NCBI GenBank assembly: GCA_024763135.1
Contig: JANTGD010000002.1
Span: 1-41,951, forward strand
Origin: Thiotrichales bacterium
Lineage (GTDB): Bacteria > Pseudomonadota > Gammaproteobacteria > UWMA-0217
Direction: 5' to 3'
Length of the DNA: 41,951 nt
Position 1 is the first letter of the stretch. Each line of letters opens with the position of its first letter. The position numbers and the translations under genes are program-made. The notes under the pieces are model-generated. The model was not told the DNA's origin, did no database searches, and was given only the letters and a program-made list of their open reading frames with translations. Below are positions 1 to 9,317 of this stretch, in pieces.

Positions 1-61
1 ATCACCATAGGAACACTATGATTCATAAAAACAAAACCACATCTAACCCCTTGATGACTCA

Positions 62-96
62 CTGATACAGACAGTTTGGGCTTGGCGGTGTACTAG
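62..96 (-). repeat. 35-bp dispersed repeat, left copy
   Basis: This 35-nt stretch matches the reverse complement of 41858-41892 at 32 of 35 positions (by eye). Both copies lie in non-coding DNA, one near each end of the window, in opposite orientation. On the minus strand it begins CTAGTACACCG and ends near CTGTATCAG. It is probably a genomic interspersed repeat or the end of a mobile-element remnant. No coding function is visible. Confidence 0.6.
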
Positions 97-104
97 GAGC
101 TTGT

Positions 105-153
105 CCAAAAATAGACGGCCTATTGCGGGAAAGCCCTTTTGGCCCATTTTTGG
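105..153. other. Imperfect stem-loop downstream of the glycerate kinase gene
   Basis: CCAAAAAT (105-112) and GGCC (117-120) pair with GGCC (141-144) and ATTTTTGG (146-153), with a further small GGG/CCC hairpin in the loop. It lies about 80 bp beyond the minus-strand stop codon at 233 and could help terminate that transcript, although it has no clean U-tract. The motif CTAGGAGC occurs just outside both arms, which suggests a repeat-element remnant instead. The rest of 1-232 holds nothing I recognise. Confidence 0.35.
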
Positions 154-232
154 TGAACTAGGAGCCACTATTCACCTCAAATGAGCAAAAAAATGCGCTT
201 AAAATGGCTCGTCGCCGCTCTGTTACACACTC

Positions 233-1459
233 TCAACTACGGCGTAACGAAATCACCAGATCCATTACATTGGTGCCGGTCGGGCCCGTGGTCAGAAGAT
301 CTCCGGTCGCTTCGAGATAAGTGCCTGCATCAAAGGATTCGAGCGTTTGTGTGACGTTGAGGCCGAGCTGTTCGCCACGCAGAAGCGTCTTACCGTCGAC
401 AATCGCGCCAGCATCGTCTGTAGGCCCATCGGTGCCATCAGTCCCCGCCACCAACACGGCCACCCCGGATTGCCCAACAAGCTCCTTGGCCACTAGCAAA
501 GCCAAGTGCTGGTTACGCCCGCCACGCCCAGGATGCGCAGGCAGATTGACCGTAGGCTCCCCATTCCAGATATGGCATGCCGGCACTTCATCGGCTAATG
601 CTGCAATGATTTTTTTGCTCACAAGCTCCACATCGTCACCGAGAAATTCGGTTTCGAGAAGCGCCGTGTATCCTAATGCTTGCGCTTGCTGGGCAGCCGC
701 CTCAGCGGCGATGCGCGGATTGGCGATAATTTCATGGGGAATGTTTTTGTGCAGCGGAGCTGCCCCAAGGGTCCCGGACGCTCGCGCCCGAATGTCTTGC
801 AAACTCTCGGGCCAAACCGGCTCAGCATCAAAATGAGTATTCGGCACGTAGAACAGGCCCGACCCGATCACCGCCGGATCATCTCCCGGGACATCGGAAA
901 TCAACATAACCTGGACACTGTAAGCGCCTAAATATTGGGTTGCGCCGCCGCCTTTCAAACGCGAAATGCGGCGCCTTACCGCATTGACCTGGGCAATATC
1001 CATACCACTCCCCAGTAGCACCTGATTGACGCGTTGCAGATCCTCGAGACTCAAACCAGATCGCAGCGATTCAACCAGACTCGAGGCACCGCCGGAAATC
1101 AATACCAGCAAGTGATACTCATCAGGAATCGTCTGCAGAAACTCAATCAACTGCGCACCCGCCTTTAAGCTGGCTTCGGTTGGCAAAGGATGGTCTGCAA
1201 CGACGTAAGTAAAACGCTCATCGCGCGTTTCCTCGAGATGGCCCCGTTTGGTAATCACCAAACCGCGCTCGAGTCGCGGCCCCAAAAATTCGCTCGCGCC
1301 CCTCGCCATGGACGCCGCAGCTTTGCCAATTGCGGCAACCGCCACCGGGCGATCTGGCAACTTGGTATGCGCCAACCCCAGGCGAACCGCTTCGGCGCCC
1401 TCGACTCGTTTAAGCGCAGCAGCATAGGTATTCAGCAGATCTTTACGCAATATGTCCAT
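233..1459 (-). CDS. Glycerate 2-kinase family protein (DUF4147/MOFRL)
   Basis: The 408-residue product looks like a two-domain glycerate kinase of the TtuD/GckA type. This family phosphorylates D-glycerate to 2-phosphoglycerate; older annotations call some members hydroxypyruvate reductase. Visible features are the N-terminal family block with a LISGGASS glycine-rich loop near residue 120, and a C-terminal MOFRL-type region containing GGRNQHLAL followed by AGTDGTDGPTDDAGA, typical of the family. Length is close to normal. The ATG overlaps the metZ stop codon (TAATG), implying translational coupling in a metZ-kinase operon. No metabolic link to methionine synthesis is obvious, so the pairing may only be positional. 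The exact substrate cannot be read from sequence. Confidence 0.88.
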   Translation of the reverse strand: MDILRKDLLNTYAAALKRVEGAEAVRLGLAHTKLPDRPVAVAAIGKAAASMARGASEFLGPRLERGLVITKRGHLEETRDERFTYVVADHPLPTEASLKAGAQLIEFLQTIPDEYHLLVLISGGASSLVESLRSGLSLEDLQRVNQVLLGSGMDIAQVNAVRRRISRLKGGGATQYLGAYSVQVMLISDVPGDDPAVIGSGLFYVPNTHFDAEPVWPESLQDIRARASGTLGAAPLHKNIPHEIIANPRIAAEAAAQQAQALGYTALLETEFLGDDVELVSKKIIAALADEVPACHIWNGEPTVNLPAHPGRGGRNQHLALLVAKELVGQSGVAVLVAGTDGTDGPTDDAGAIVDGKTLLRGEQLGLNVTQTLESFDAGTYLEATGDLLTTGPTGTNVMDLVISLRRS

Positions 1460-2631
1460 TACAGCGACTCCAGCCCCCGTTGCAAATCGGTTTGAATATC
1501 GCGCAGTGACTCCAGGCCAACGGCAATTCGAATCAGTCCGGCACTGATGCCCGCGGCCGCGCGTTCTGCATCGGACAAGCGCCCATGGGTCGTCGTAGCA
1601 GGATGCGTGATGGTGGTCTTGGTATCCCCCAGATTCGCGGTAATCGAAAGCATCTGTGTGGCATCGATAACGCGCCAGGCCGCCGCTTGATCCGCCAGTT
1701 CGAATGACACAATGCCCCCAAAACCACTCTGTTGCCTACGCACCAGCGCATGCTGCGGATGAGAGGCCAAACCAGGATAATAGACCTTGCGCACTTCGGG
1801 GCGGGACGCCAACCATTGCGCTAACTGAAGTGCCTGCCGAGAATGCGCCTGCATCCGCAAGCTGAGTGTCTCCAATCCTTTGAGAAACACCCAGGCATTG
1901 AAAGGGCTCATACTTGGCCCGGCGGTGCGCAAAACGCCCCGTACAGCTTCACCGACCGTCACATGGTCACCCACCACTGCACCACCAATACAGCGCCCTT
2001 GCCCATCCAGATATTTGGTGGCTGAATGCACTACGAGGTCCGCACCCAGACGCAGTGGCTGCTGCAATGCTGGTGTACAAAAGCAGTTGTCCACGACCAA
2101 TTTAGCATTCGCCTCGGCCGCAATGGCGGCGAGTCCCGCAATATCGGCCACTTCCATGGTGGGGTTGGAGGGGGTCTCAATGAACAACAGACGCGTTTTG
2201 GCGGTAACCGCCGCACGCCATGCATCGAGATCAGTAGGATCGAGATAATCGACCGTCACCGCAAATTTTTTGAAATAGCTATCGAAGAGTTTGACCGTGC
2301 TGCCAAAGACCGAACGCGAGCACAACACATGATCACCCGCTTCAAGCAAGGCCAGTCCGGTCGCGAGAATGGCCGCCATACCCGAGGCGGTCGCCACGCA
2401 GACCTCGCCCTGTTCCAATGCGGCAAGACGTTCCTCGAAGGTGCGCACCGTGGGATTCGTAAAGCGTGAGTAGATATTACCCGTACGTTCTCCCTGAAAG
2501 ACTTCTGCTGCCTCCTGCGCGCTGGTAAAGATATAACTCGATGTGGTGAAAATCGGTTCTGCGTGCTCCGCCTCTGCCGTCGGTCGGTGCCCGGCCCGCA
2601 CGGCTAGTGTTTCAAAGTCAAGTTCCTGCAT
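1459..2631 (-). CDS. metZ: O-succinylhomoserine sulfhydrylase
   Basis: A 390-residue member of the Cys/Met-metabolism PLP enzyme family. It is predicted to convert O-succinylhomoserine and sulfide directly to homocysteine in methionine synthesis. The PLP lysine lies in the HSATKYLDGQGR block near residue 205, and this DGQGR context is typical of MetZ rather than MetB or MetC. YSRFTNPT near residue 55 and the C-terminal SLRD-type block also fit. The ATG has a good AGGAAG ribosome site 6 nt upstream. The position next to purF/cvpA matches the gammaproteobacterial metZ neighbourhood. MetB (cystathionine gamma-synthase) is the main alternative but is less likely on these motifs. No SAM riboswitch is visible in the 100-bp leader. 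Confidence 0.9.
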   Translation of the reverse strand: MQELDFETLAVRAGHRPTAEAEHAEPIFTTSSYIFTSAQEAAEVFQGERTGNIYSRFTNPTVRTFEERLAALEQGEVCVATASGMAAILATGLALLEAGDHVLCSRSVFGSTVKLFDSYFKKFAVTVDYLDPTDLDAWRAAVTAKTRLLFIETPSNPTMEVADIAGLAAIAAEANAKLVVDNCFCTPALQQPLRLGADLVVHSATKYLDGQGRCIGGAVVGDHVTVGEAVRGVLRTAGPSMSPFNAWVFLKGLETLSLRMQAHSRQALQLAQWLASRPEVRKVYYPGLASHPQHALVRRQQSGFGGIVSFELADQAAAWRVIDATQMLSITANLGDTKTTITHPATTTHGRLSDAERAAAGISAGLIRIAVGLESLRDIQTDLQRGLESL

Positions 2632-2734
2632 GAAAACTTCCTGGAGAATATGAGATGTCAGCGGCTAAGTGATGGCCCTGCATCAGCGGGCTGCTGTCAG
2701 AACGCTGGTAAAAAATAAACCATGTTCTGTGCTG

Positions 2735-3355
2735 CTACGGTGTGTGCGCATCAGAATTGCGAATCCATACAACGGTATTCCTAGGTACCCGCTCAAATAG
2801 ATCCACGACATCGGCATTGCGCATTCGAATACAACCATGTGAAGCCGGCCGACCGATCAGTCCCTCTTCGTGCGTGCCGTGAATGTAGATATAGCGGTGA
2901 AAAGAATCGACATCGCCACCCGCATTCTTTCCCGGCTCCAGACCTTCCAACCATAGAATGCGCGTGGTTACAAAATCATCTCCGGTTGGTTTTGCACGCG
3001 ATTCAATCTTTGCCAATCTACCGGTGTTCACCCTAGCCTTGAAGATCGTACCCAGCTGGGCATCAGCGCCGATTTTTCGCTTCACCCGATGAAACCCCAA
3101 GGGGGTGCGATTGCTCCCGGATTGTTCTCCCACGCCATAGCGTGATGTGGAAATGGGGTATTGGCGCACCGCTTGCAAATGCTGGTAGAGGGTCAGCCGC
3201 TGTTGAGGGATATCGACGACGATAACAGGGGCACTGGTATCTTGCGCATAGGGCCGCAGCGCTTGATCCAACCGCTGGGCAGTCAACATCGCTGCGGCCT
3301 CAACATCGCAGCCAATGCATAAGATCACAACGACCAGCCACCTCAAGCGACGCAT
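2735..3355 (-). CDS. L,D-transpeptidase (YkuD family), secreted
   Basis: A 206-residue protein with a hydrophobic N-terminal signal sequence (about residues 4-22) followed by a YkuD catalytic domain. The hallmark active site is present: HGTHEEG near residue 157, then SHGCIRM about ten residues later, whose Cys is the nucleophile. Family members cross-link peptidoglycan (3-3 links) or attach proteins to it in the periplasm, so that compartment is expected here. A Cys sits near the end of the signal sequence, but the residues before it (CIG) do not make a good lipobox. The start codon overlaps the purF stop (TGATG), so it is translationally coupled to purF. No LysM or other wall-binding domain is seen. 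Confidence 0.87.
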   Translation of the reverse strand: MRRLRWLVVVILCIGCDVEAAAMLTAQRLDQALRPYAQDTSAPVIVVDIPQQRLTLYQHLQAVRQYPISTSRYGVGEQSGSNRTPLGFHRVKRKIGADAQLGTIFKARVNTGRLAKIESRAKPTGDDFVTTRILWLEGLEPGKNAGGDVDSFHRYIYIHGTHEEGLIGRPASHGCIRMRNADVVDLFERVPRNTVVWIRNSDAHTP

Positions 3356-4863
3356 CAGGCGGTATTGTGCAGATCAACGCCCACGGTCTGCTCATGACGG
3401 AGTTCTTTTGCGGCATCACCCCGCTCTTTTCCCAAACTCTGTAGGTATTCGCGCGTCACACCGGTAACATATTTGCCGTTGAACACCGAGCAATCAAAGC
3501 CATCGACCGGAGAATTTTTCTTCCGTTTCACCGCTGCCACCAGATCATCGAGCGATTGATAGATTAAGCGATCGGCATTGATTGCTTCACAGACTTCGGC
3601 AATGCTACGCCCATGTGCAATCAACTCCTCGGCCGCGGGCATATCGATACCATAGATGTTTTGATAGCGAATCGGTGGGGCTGCAGATGCGAAATAGACT
3701 TTGTTAGCACCGGCGTCGCGCGCCATATTCACAATTTCGCGCGAGGTCGTACCACGCACAATCGAATCGTCTACCAATAGAACATTGCGATTTTTGAATT
3801 CCAAGCCAATGGCATTGAGTTTCTGGCGGACGGATTTTTTCCTGACCTGCTGGCCCGGCATAATGAAAGTGCGCCCGATATAGCGGTTTTTGATGAAACC
3901 TTCGCGGTACTTGACCCCGAGCCGCATCGCAAGCTCAATGGCCGCCGTGCGACCACTGTCCGGGACGGGGATGACCACATCGATGTCATGCTCAGACCAG
4001 GCATGCATAATTTGTTCGGCCAGCTTTACACCCATACGCATCCGCGCCTTATGCACCGAGATGCCATCGATCACCGAGTCCGGTCGCGCAAAATAGACGT
4101 ATTCGAACATGCAGGGTGTCAACCGAGGTTTCTCTGCACACTGTTGTGTATAGACTTTTCCGTCTTTAGTGATGTACACCGCTTCACCTGGTTTGAGATC
4201 GGCTAGCAGTTCAAACCCCATGGCATCCAATGCCACAGTTTCCGAAGCAATAATGTACTCCGTTCCCACTGCCGTATCACGTTTGCCATACACGATTGGG
4301 CGAATGCCATGGGGATCGCGGAAGCCAATGATGCCGTAACCCACTAACATGGCAGTCACCGCATAAGCCCCCTGACAACGCTGATGCACCCCGGCGATCG
4401 CGGTAAAAATCGCGTCGGGTGTAGGCTGCAATCCATCCTGACGTAGCAGCTCCTGCGCCAATACATTGAGCAGGACTTCCGAATCTGACGTGGTATTGAT
4501 GTGACGGCGGTCTTGCAGAAACAATTCGCGCTTGAGTTCTTCGGCATTCTGCAGGTTACCATTGTGTCCCAGCGCAATTCCATAGGGCGAATTGACATAC
4601 AAGGGCTGCGCTTCTGCTGAGGAAGAAGAACCGGCAGTGGGATACCGCACATGGCCAATACCCATATTGCCGATCAAGCGTTTCATATGGCGGGTATGGA
4701 ACACATCCCGAACCAAACCATTGTCTTTCCGCAGGAACAACTGATTTTCAGCGCAGGTCACGATGCCTGCAGCATCCTGGCCGCGGTGCTGCAGCACCGT
4801 CAAACCATCGTAGAGCAATTGATTGACGGGGGCCCGTCCGACTATACCTATAATGCCACACAT
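3355..4863 (-). CDS. purF: Amidophosphoribosyltransferase
   Basis: The 502-residue product catalyses the first committed step of purine synthesis, making 5-phosphoribosylamine from PRPP and glutamine. The N-terminal Met-Cys-Gly-Ile leaves Cys2 as the glutaminase nucleophile with no propeptide, as in E. coli. The glutaminase domain shows QHRGQDAAG and GHNGN, and the C-terminal phosphoribosyltransferase domain carries the PRPP-binding LLVDDSIVRGTT near residue 365. Length matches the roughly 505-residue E. coli enzyme. It lies 27 bp after cvpA, the usual gammaproteobacterial cvpA-purF pairing. The ribosome site is weak. A PurR operator was not found by eye. Confidence 0.97.
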   Translation of the reverse strand: MCGIIGIVGRAPVNQLLYDGLTVLQHRGQDAAGIVTCAENQLFLRKDNGLVRDVFHTRHMKRLIGNMGIGHVRYPTAGSSSSAEAQPLYVNSPYGIALGHNGNLQNAEELKRELFLQDRRHINTTSDSEVLLNVLAQELLRQDGLQPTPDAIFTAIAGVHQRCQGAYAVTAMLVGYGIIGFRDPHGIRPIVYGKRDTAVGTEYIIASETVALDAMGFELLADLKPGEAVYITKDGKVYTQQCAEKPRLTPCMFEYVYFARPDSVIDGISVHKARMRMGVKLAEQIMHAWSEHDIDVVIPVPDSGRTAAIELAMRLGVKYREGFIKNRYIGRTFIMPGQQVRKKSVRQKLNAIGLEFKNRNVLLVDDSIVRGTTSREIVNMARDAGANKVYFASAAPPIRYQNIYGIDMPAAEELIAHGRSIAEVCEAINADRLIYQSLDDLVAAVKRKKNSPVDGFDCSVFNGKYVTGVTREYLQSLGKERGDAAKELRHEQTVGVDLHNTA

Positions 4864-4890
4864 GACTTTTAACCGATTCGTAACTCAGAC

Positions 4891-5379
4891 TCAGGTAAAA
4901 TGATCTGCTAACGAGGGCGGCAACAGGTCCTTGAGCCACAAAGCAATATCATAGAAAAACGGCAGCGTTTTCGATTGCTGCCACCACGGTTCATTGGGCA
5001 AGTTCGTGAGTGTTGCCAACAACACGAGTATCGCTACAATCGCCGCCCCACGCAATGCGCCAAACACCAGACCGAGACTGCGATCAGTGCCGCTCAAACC
5101 GGTTTTATCCACGATTTGAGACAACAGATAGTTCACCACTCCGCCTAGGATAATCACCAGAATAAACAGAACCGCAGACGCGATAATATTCTGAATGGTC
5201 GCACTGCCCACTGTGAACGGGAGTAATCCAGACAATCGCGGCCCGAATACCAGGGCGACCCAGATGGCTAAAATCCAGGTCGCAAGTGAGATCGATTCCT
5301 TTACCAATCCACGAAACAACCCGATGATCACGGATACCCCAATGATCACAATAACTGCAAAATCTACCCAATTGGCCAT
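4891..5379 (-). CDS. cvpA: CvpA family inner-membrane protein
   Basis: A 162-residue protein with about four hydrophobic segments (roughly residues 5-22, 29-48, 62-84 and 103-122), the topology of CvpA. In E. coli CvpA is needed for colicin V production; its molecular role is unsettled. The sequence begins MANWVDFAVIVIIG, a typical CvpA opening, and contains a conserved glycine-rich GLFRGLVKE loop after the first helix. A purine-rich AGGAGCAGAG site precedes the ATG. Placement between dedD and purF is the classical arrangement and implies co-transcription with purF. Confidence 0.92.
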   Translation of the reverse strand: MANWVDFAVIVIIGVSVIIGLFRGLVKESISLATWILAIWVALVFGPRLSGLLPFTVGSATIQNIIASAVLFILVIILGGVVNYLLSQIVDKTGLSGTDRSLGLVFGALRGAAIVAILVLLATLTNLPNEPWWQQSKTLPFFYDIALWLKDLLPPSLADHFT

Positions 5380-5479
5380 CAGCTGAAACTCTGCTCCTGA
5401 AAGACTTCATCACATGGCCTGCGTGCGAGTCGGTGCCAACTGCCGCGCCCAGCCGATAAGTTGAATGAACTCTAAGAAA

Positions 5480-6142
5480 TTAGGGATGCGAAACGATAAT
5501 GCCTTGAAGTTTTTGTTTTTCTATCAGGCGTTGACGTAAATCGTCGGCAGCGGCACGCGTCGGACGCGGCCCCACCTTAACCCGATAGATCACCCGCCCT
5601 GCCGTGGCACTTTTCTCTACAAACGCCGGAAATCCGGAGGCGACTAATTTTTTACTCAGCACCTGGGCATTCTGCGCCTGACTGAAGCTACCGACCTGAA
5701 CGACATATCCGGCACCCGCCCCCGGTGCCGCAGCGCTTTTTTGCGGGGCTTTCGGTTTCGCAGGCGTCGGGTGCCTAGCGTCTGCCGGTGCAGTCGTGGT
5801 CGCAGGCTTAGTCACAGGAGGCTTGGCGGCAGGTTGCAAAGCGGATGATTGTGTCACCGAGGGACTGGGCGGAATCGGCTCAGCAACTGCAGCTTCTGCT
5901 GGTTGCGGCGGGGGTTCACGCGGTTCAAAAATAGGCATCGGGGCCGGTTCGGCCGCTGGCTCGAGTCGGTTAGGAATCTCTACCACCTGTTTGGGAGGGA
6001 GCTTGATCTCCATACTGACTGCCTGCTCTTCAGGTTTTTTGCCATCGAAGATCATGGGCAAAAAGATCACAGCCAACAAAATCAGTACGGCCGCACCTAC
6101 CAGCTTCTTCTGGAGTGCCTTATCCTGAGCTGTATCAGACAT
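5480..6142 (-). CDS. dedD: SPOR-domain cell-division protein, DedD-like
   Basis: A 220-residue bitopic protein. A single transmembrane helix (about residues 12-30) is followed by a proline/alanine-rich linker and a C-terminal SPOR domain of about 75 residues that begins YVVQVGSF. SPOR domains bind denuded septal peptidoglycan, and DedD contributes to septation in E. coli. The reading frame is open further upstream to 6235, but I choose the ATG at 6142: it gives the normal MSDTAQDKALQKK-type N-terminus, has an AAGGA site 5 nt upstream, and avoids overlapping folC. The order folC-dedD-cvpA-purF is conserved in gammaproteobacteria. Confidence 0.9.
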   Translation of the reverse strand: MSDTAQDKALQKKLVGAAVLILLAVIFLPMIFDGKKPEEQAVSMEIKLPPKQVVEIPNRLEPAAEPAPMPIFEPREPPPQPAEAAVAEPIPPSPSVTQSSALQPAAKPPVTKPATTTAPADARHPTPAKPKAPQKSAAAPGAGAGYVVQVGSFSQAQNAQVLSKKLVASGFPAFVEKSATAGRVIYRVKVGPRPTRAAADDLRQRLIEKQKLQGIIVSHP

Positions 6143-6170
6143 ATTGGTCCTTGCGCGAGATTTTCGCCCA

Positions 6171-7439
6171 TTATAGGAGCTTTTGACGTAGCTCCGCCAC
6201 TGTATAAAAAGAGCCGGTGACCAACAATCGGTCATTCTGGGTTAACTGGGCCTGGGCCAGTGTGTAAGCCTGATCGACCGTCTCAGCCACACTCAGACTC
6301 ACTCCAGGCGATGCTGCCCGCAGTTTTTGGGCTAGCACAGCGGCGGGCAGGGCGCGAGGTGAGTCCGGCCGACATACAACCCAATGGGTAACCTGGTCTG
6401 CCAAGGCGCAGAAAAATCCCTCAATATCTTTGTCTGCCAGCATGCCCAAAAGCGCCCAGGTTGCCGTATAGCACGCTGCATCCTCTTCCAGAGAATCCCT
6501 TAACCGCTGTGCACCCTGTGGGTTGTGCGCCACATCCAATACGATCCCAAAATTCCGCGTAAGACGTTCGTAACGCCCGGCAAGTTGTGCCTCGCGCAGA
6601 CCTTGTGCTATCGCGTCGCGCTGGGGCCGCAAGGCTTCTGGTAATGCATACAGCGCGGTAATCGCCGTGGCGGCATTGAGCAATTGATGGCGCCCGCGCA
6701 ACGCTGGCCATGGCAGTGCAGTCAGTGTGTGGTGTTGCGATGTGTATGTCCAGTCTGAGGCCTGTGGTGTGACCCAATAGTCGAGACCAATCCGTCTACA
6801 GATGATCTGGCTGCGTTGCGCGTAGTCGAGCAACGCATCGGGTGGTTCGGGATCTCCGCAGATACAGGGTCGGCCGGAACGCGCAATGCCTGCCTTCTCT
6901 AAAGCAATCGAGGTATGTGTTTCTCCCAGCCAATGGGTATGGTCGATACCAATGCTGGTAAGCACCGCCACATCTGCATGCCATACATTAACCGCATCCA
7001 AACGACCCCCAAGGCCGACCTCGAGCAGCGCACAGTCCACGCCCTGCTGCGTAAAGATCCACATGGCAGCGAGGGTTGAAAATTCAAAATAGCTCAGGCT
7101 GATCTCGCCCCGTGCTTGATCAATCGCTGTAAATGCCTCGATGATACGTGCATCTGTGGCATCTGAATTCCCGACTCGAATCCGTTCATTATAGCGCAGG
7201 AGATGGGGTGACGTGTAAGTGCCCACCGACAGGCCGGCTGCTTGCAGAATCGACGCCATCATCGCTACCGTCGAACCTTTCCCATTGGTACCGGCTATGC
7301 TGACAACGGGATAAGCGATCTGAGTCAACCCCAGACGCGCCGCAACTTCAGCGGTACGCGCCAAGCCCAGATCAATTTTTTTGGGGTGAGCCTGCTCGAG
7401 CCAGTTGAGCCACTGATCAAGACGTTCAAATCGCCTCAT
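6171..7439 (-). CDS. folC: Bifunctional dihydrofolate synthase / folylpolyglutamate synthase
   Basis: A 422-residue Mur-ligase-like enzyme that adds L-glutamate to dihydropteroate and to reduced folates using ATP. The P-loop AGTNGKGST lies near residue 50, the Mur central-domain block with GxDHTHWLG near residue 155, and the C-terminal ligase domain has VLDVAHNPQGA near residue 300. Length is normal for FolC. An in-frame GTG lies at 7451, but the ATG at 7439 gives the usual RRFERLDQWL opening and has GGAG about 11 nt upstream. The gene sits between accD and dedD, the standard place in gammaproteobacteria. Confidence 0.95.
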   Translation of the reverse strand: MRRFERLDQWLNWLEQAHPKKIDLGLARTAEVAARLGLTQIAYPVVSIAGTNGKGSTVAMMASILQAAGLSVGTYTSPHLLRYNERIRVGNSDATDARIIEAFTAIDQARGEISLSYFEFSTLAAMWIFTQQGVDCALLEVGLGGRLDAVNVWHADVAVLTSIGIDHTHWLGETHTSIALEKAGIARSGRPCICGDPEPPDALLDYAQRSQIICRRIGLDYWVTPQASDWTYTSQHHTLTALPWPALRGRHQLLNAATAITALYALPEALRPQRDAIAQGLREAQLAGRYERLTRNFGIVLDVAHNPQGAQRLRDSLEEDAACYTATWALLGMLADKDIEGFFCALADQVTHWVVCRPDSPRALPAAVLAQKLRAASPGVSLSVAETVDQAYTLAQAQLTQNDRLLVTGSFYTVAELRQKLL

Positions 7440-7612
7440 GCGTCCTGTCACTCCGTGGCTTGCAGGGCGGATGATCGCGTTTCACCAACAGCTAGACGGG
7501 CGATCAACGCCCGCAAGTTGGCGCGTCCGCATTTGAGTAACATCACATGCCAGCACTCCGATGAGCTATCTGTGCCCCAAGCGTCTACTGCCTTGTTATT
7601 CACAGCAATGTT

Positions 7613-8482
7613 TCAGGCCGACTCTGGCGCAGGTTGCTGCATCAACATCGCAAGCATCTGGGCGATTTCCATCCGCATTACGCGCCGGTCTACAATTCGG
7701 TCGATTGCGCCATGCTCCAGAAGAAACTCTGCTCGCTGGAACCCCTCTGGCAGCTTTTCTCGCACCGTTTGCTCGATCACCCGGGGGCCAGCAAATCCAA
7801 TCAAGGCACCGGGTTCAGCAATCTGAATATCACCAAGCATGGCAAAACTCGCCGAAACGCCACCCATTGTCGGATCGGTGAGGACGGATATAAAAGGTAA
7901 GCCAGCGGCTTGCAAGCGATTGAGCGCTGCGCTGGTTTTGGCCATCTGCATCAGCGAAAACAGCGCTTCTTGCATGCGCGCTCCGCCACTGGCAGAGAAC
8001 ACCACTAAAGGACTTTGGCTATCGACGCTGGCTTGCACGGCGCGCACAAACTTTTCGCCGACGACGCTACCCATGGAGCCCCCCATAAAGGCAAAATCGA
8101 ACACGCCAACCACGATGTTCATGCCATGCACCCTGCCTTTCATGACGATCAAGGCATCCTTTTCGCCGGTTTTCTTTTGTGCCGCTGCCAAGCGATCGCG
8201 ATAGCGTTTGCTATCTTTGAACTTCAGGATATCAACCGGCTCAATGTCCGCTGCCAGTTCCTCGCGAGGTTCCGGATCCAGAAAGACATCGATACGCCGC
8301 CGCGCACCAATGCGCAAGTGGTGCCCACACTTTGGGCACACATCAAGATTTCGTTCCAGCTCAGCCTGATACAGCACTGCGGAACACTGCTCGCATTTGT
8401 GCCACACCCCCTCAGGGACGGTGCGCTTCCCTTTGGCATCCGTGCGAATTCTTGAGGGAACTAATTTTTCAAACCAACTCAT
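7613..8482 (-). CDS. accD: Acetyl-CoA carboxylase carboxyltransferase subunit beta
   Basis: The 289-residue beta subunit forms the carboxyltransferase with AccA (not in this window) and makes malonyl-CoA for fatty-acid synthesis. The N-terminal four-cysteine zinc ribbon is complete (CEQC then CPKC, about residues 27-49). The crotonase-fold domain contains the FMGGSMGSVVGEK and SGGARMQE loops of AccD. The frame extends upstream to 8545, but the ATG at 8482 gives the canonical MSWFEKLVPSRI start. It is 25 bp downstream of trpA, as in many gammaproteobacteria. Confidence 0.97.
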   Translation of the reverse strand: MSWFEKLVPSRIRTDAKGKRTVPEGVWHKCEQCSAVLYQAELERNLDVCPKCGHHLRIGARRRIDVFLDPEPREELAADIEPVDILKFKDSKRYRDRLAAAQKKTGEKDALIVMKGRVHGMNIVVGVFDFAFMGGSMGSVVGEKFVRAVQASVDSQSPLVVFSASGGARMQEALFSLMQMAKTSAALNRLQAAGLPFISVLTDPTMGGVSASFAMLGDIQIAEPGALIGFAGPRVIEQTVREKLPEGFQRAEFLLEHGAIDRIVDRRVMRMEIAQMLAMLMQQPAPESA

Positions 8483-8507
8483 ACTCAATGATTGTCTCTG
8501 CCAATAC

Positions 8508-9317
8508 TTATGTTTTCCCGTCCATGGCCTGGCGCATGGACTCAACCAATTCAGCCACGCTGCTCAACACCGCTTGCGGATCCTGTTGATGCTCAGCGAT
8601 CCGTTTGACGATCGCACTACCCACCACGACTGCATCAGCAATCTTGGCAATACGGGCCGCATCGTCAGCGGACTTGATCCCAAAACCCACGCCCACGGGG
8701 AGCTTGATGTAGGTCCGCACTTCGGCAAGCTTCTCAGCCACCGCGTCGACATCCAGGGTCGCCGCGCCGGTCACACCTTTGAGTGACACATAGTAAACGA
8801 ACCCACTACTGAGCCCGGCAATTTTTTTAAGCCGGGCCGCATTACTCGTCGGGGCCGCCAAAAAGATCAAATCCAGTCCGGCCGCTTGAAACAGCTTTAC
8901 GGGCTCATAACCTTCTTCGGGCGGCATATCGACGATCAATACACCATCGACGCCCGCTTCAGCCGCACGCCGCGCAAACGCCTCGTAGCCCATGACTTCC
9001 ACCGGATTCAAGTAACCCATAAGAATGACCGGTGTAGCGGCATCGGTTTTGCGGAATTCTCTCACGTAATCCAGGACATCATGCAATGCGACATGGTGCG
9101 CAAGTGCGCGCTCGCAGGCGGCTTGAATCACCGGCCCTTCTGCCATCGGATCAGAAAACGGAACCCCCAATTCGATTAAATCCGCACCCGCTGCAACCAA
9201 TTGATGCATCAGAGGTACGGTCAGCTCTGGGTTGGGATCCCCCGCCGTAAAATAGGGGATCAGACCTTTTCGGCCCTGTTCTGCCAGATCGGCAAAGCGT
9301 TGTGCAATGCGGCTCAT
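8508..9317 (-). CDS. trpA: Tryptophan synthase alpha chain
   Basis: The 269-residue TIM barrel cleaves indole-3-glycerol phosphate to indole and glyceraldehyde 3-phosphate, passing indole to TrpB through the inter-subunit tunnel. The opening YFTAGDPNPE and the catalytic-Glu block LIELGVPFSDPMAEGP (about residues 47-62) are intact, as are the second catalytic-Asp region (GVLIVDMPPEE) and the phosphate loop near GVGFGI and VVGSAIV. Its ATG overlaps the trpB stop by 4 nt, indicating coupled translation. Length is normal. Confidence 0.97.
   Translation of the reverse strand: MSRIAQRFADLAEQGRKGLIPYFTAGDPNPELTVPLMHQLVAAGADLIELGVPFSDPMAEGPVIQAACERALAHHVALHDVLDYVREFRKTDAATPVILMGYLNPVEVMGYEAFARRAAEAGVDGVLIVDMPPEEGYEPVKLFQAAGLDLIFLAAPTSNAARLKKIAGLSSGFVYYVSLKGVTGAATLDVDAVAEKLAEVRTYIKLPVGVGFGIKSADDAARIAKIADAVVVGSAIVKRIAEHQQDPQAVLSSVAELVESMRQAMDGKT

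Noticed and set aside
2632..2734. SAM riboswitch in the metZ leader
   Set aside because: Looked for because metZ is a methionine gene; the 100-bp leader shows only a short GCCC/GGGC hairpin and no riboswitch-like core.
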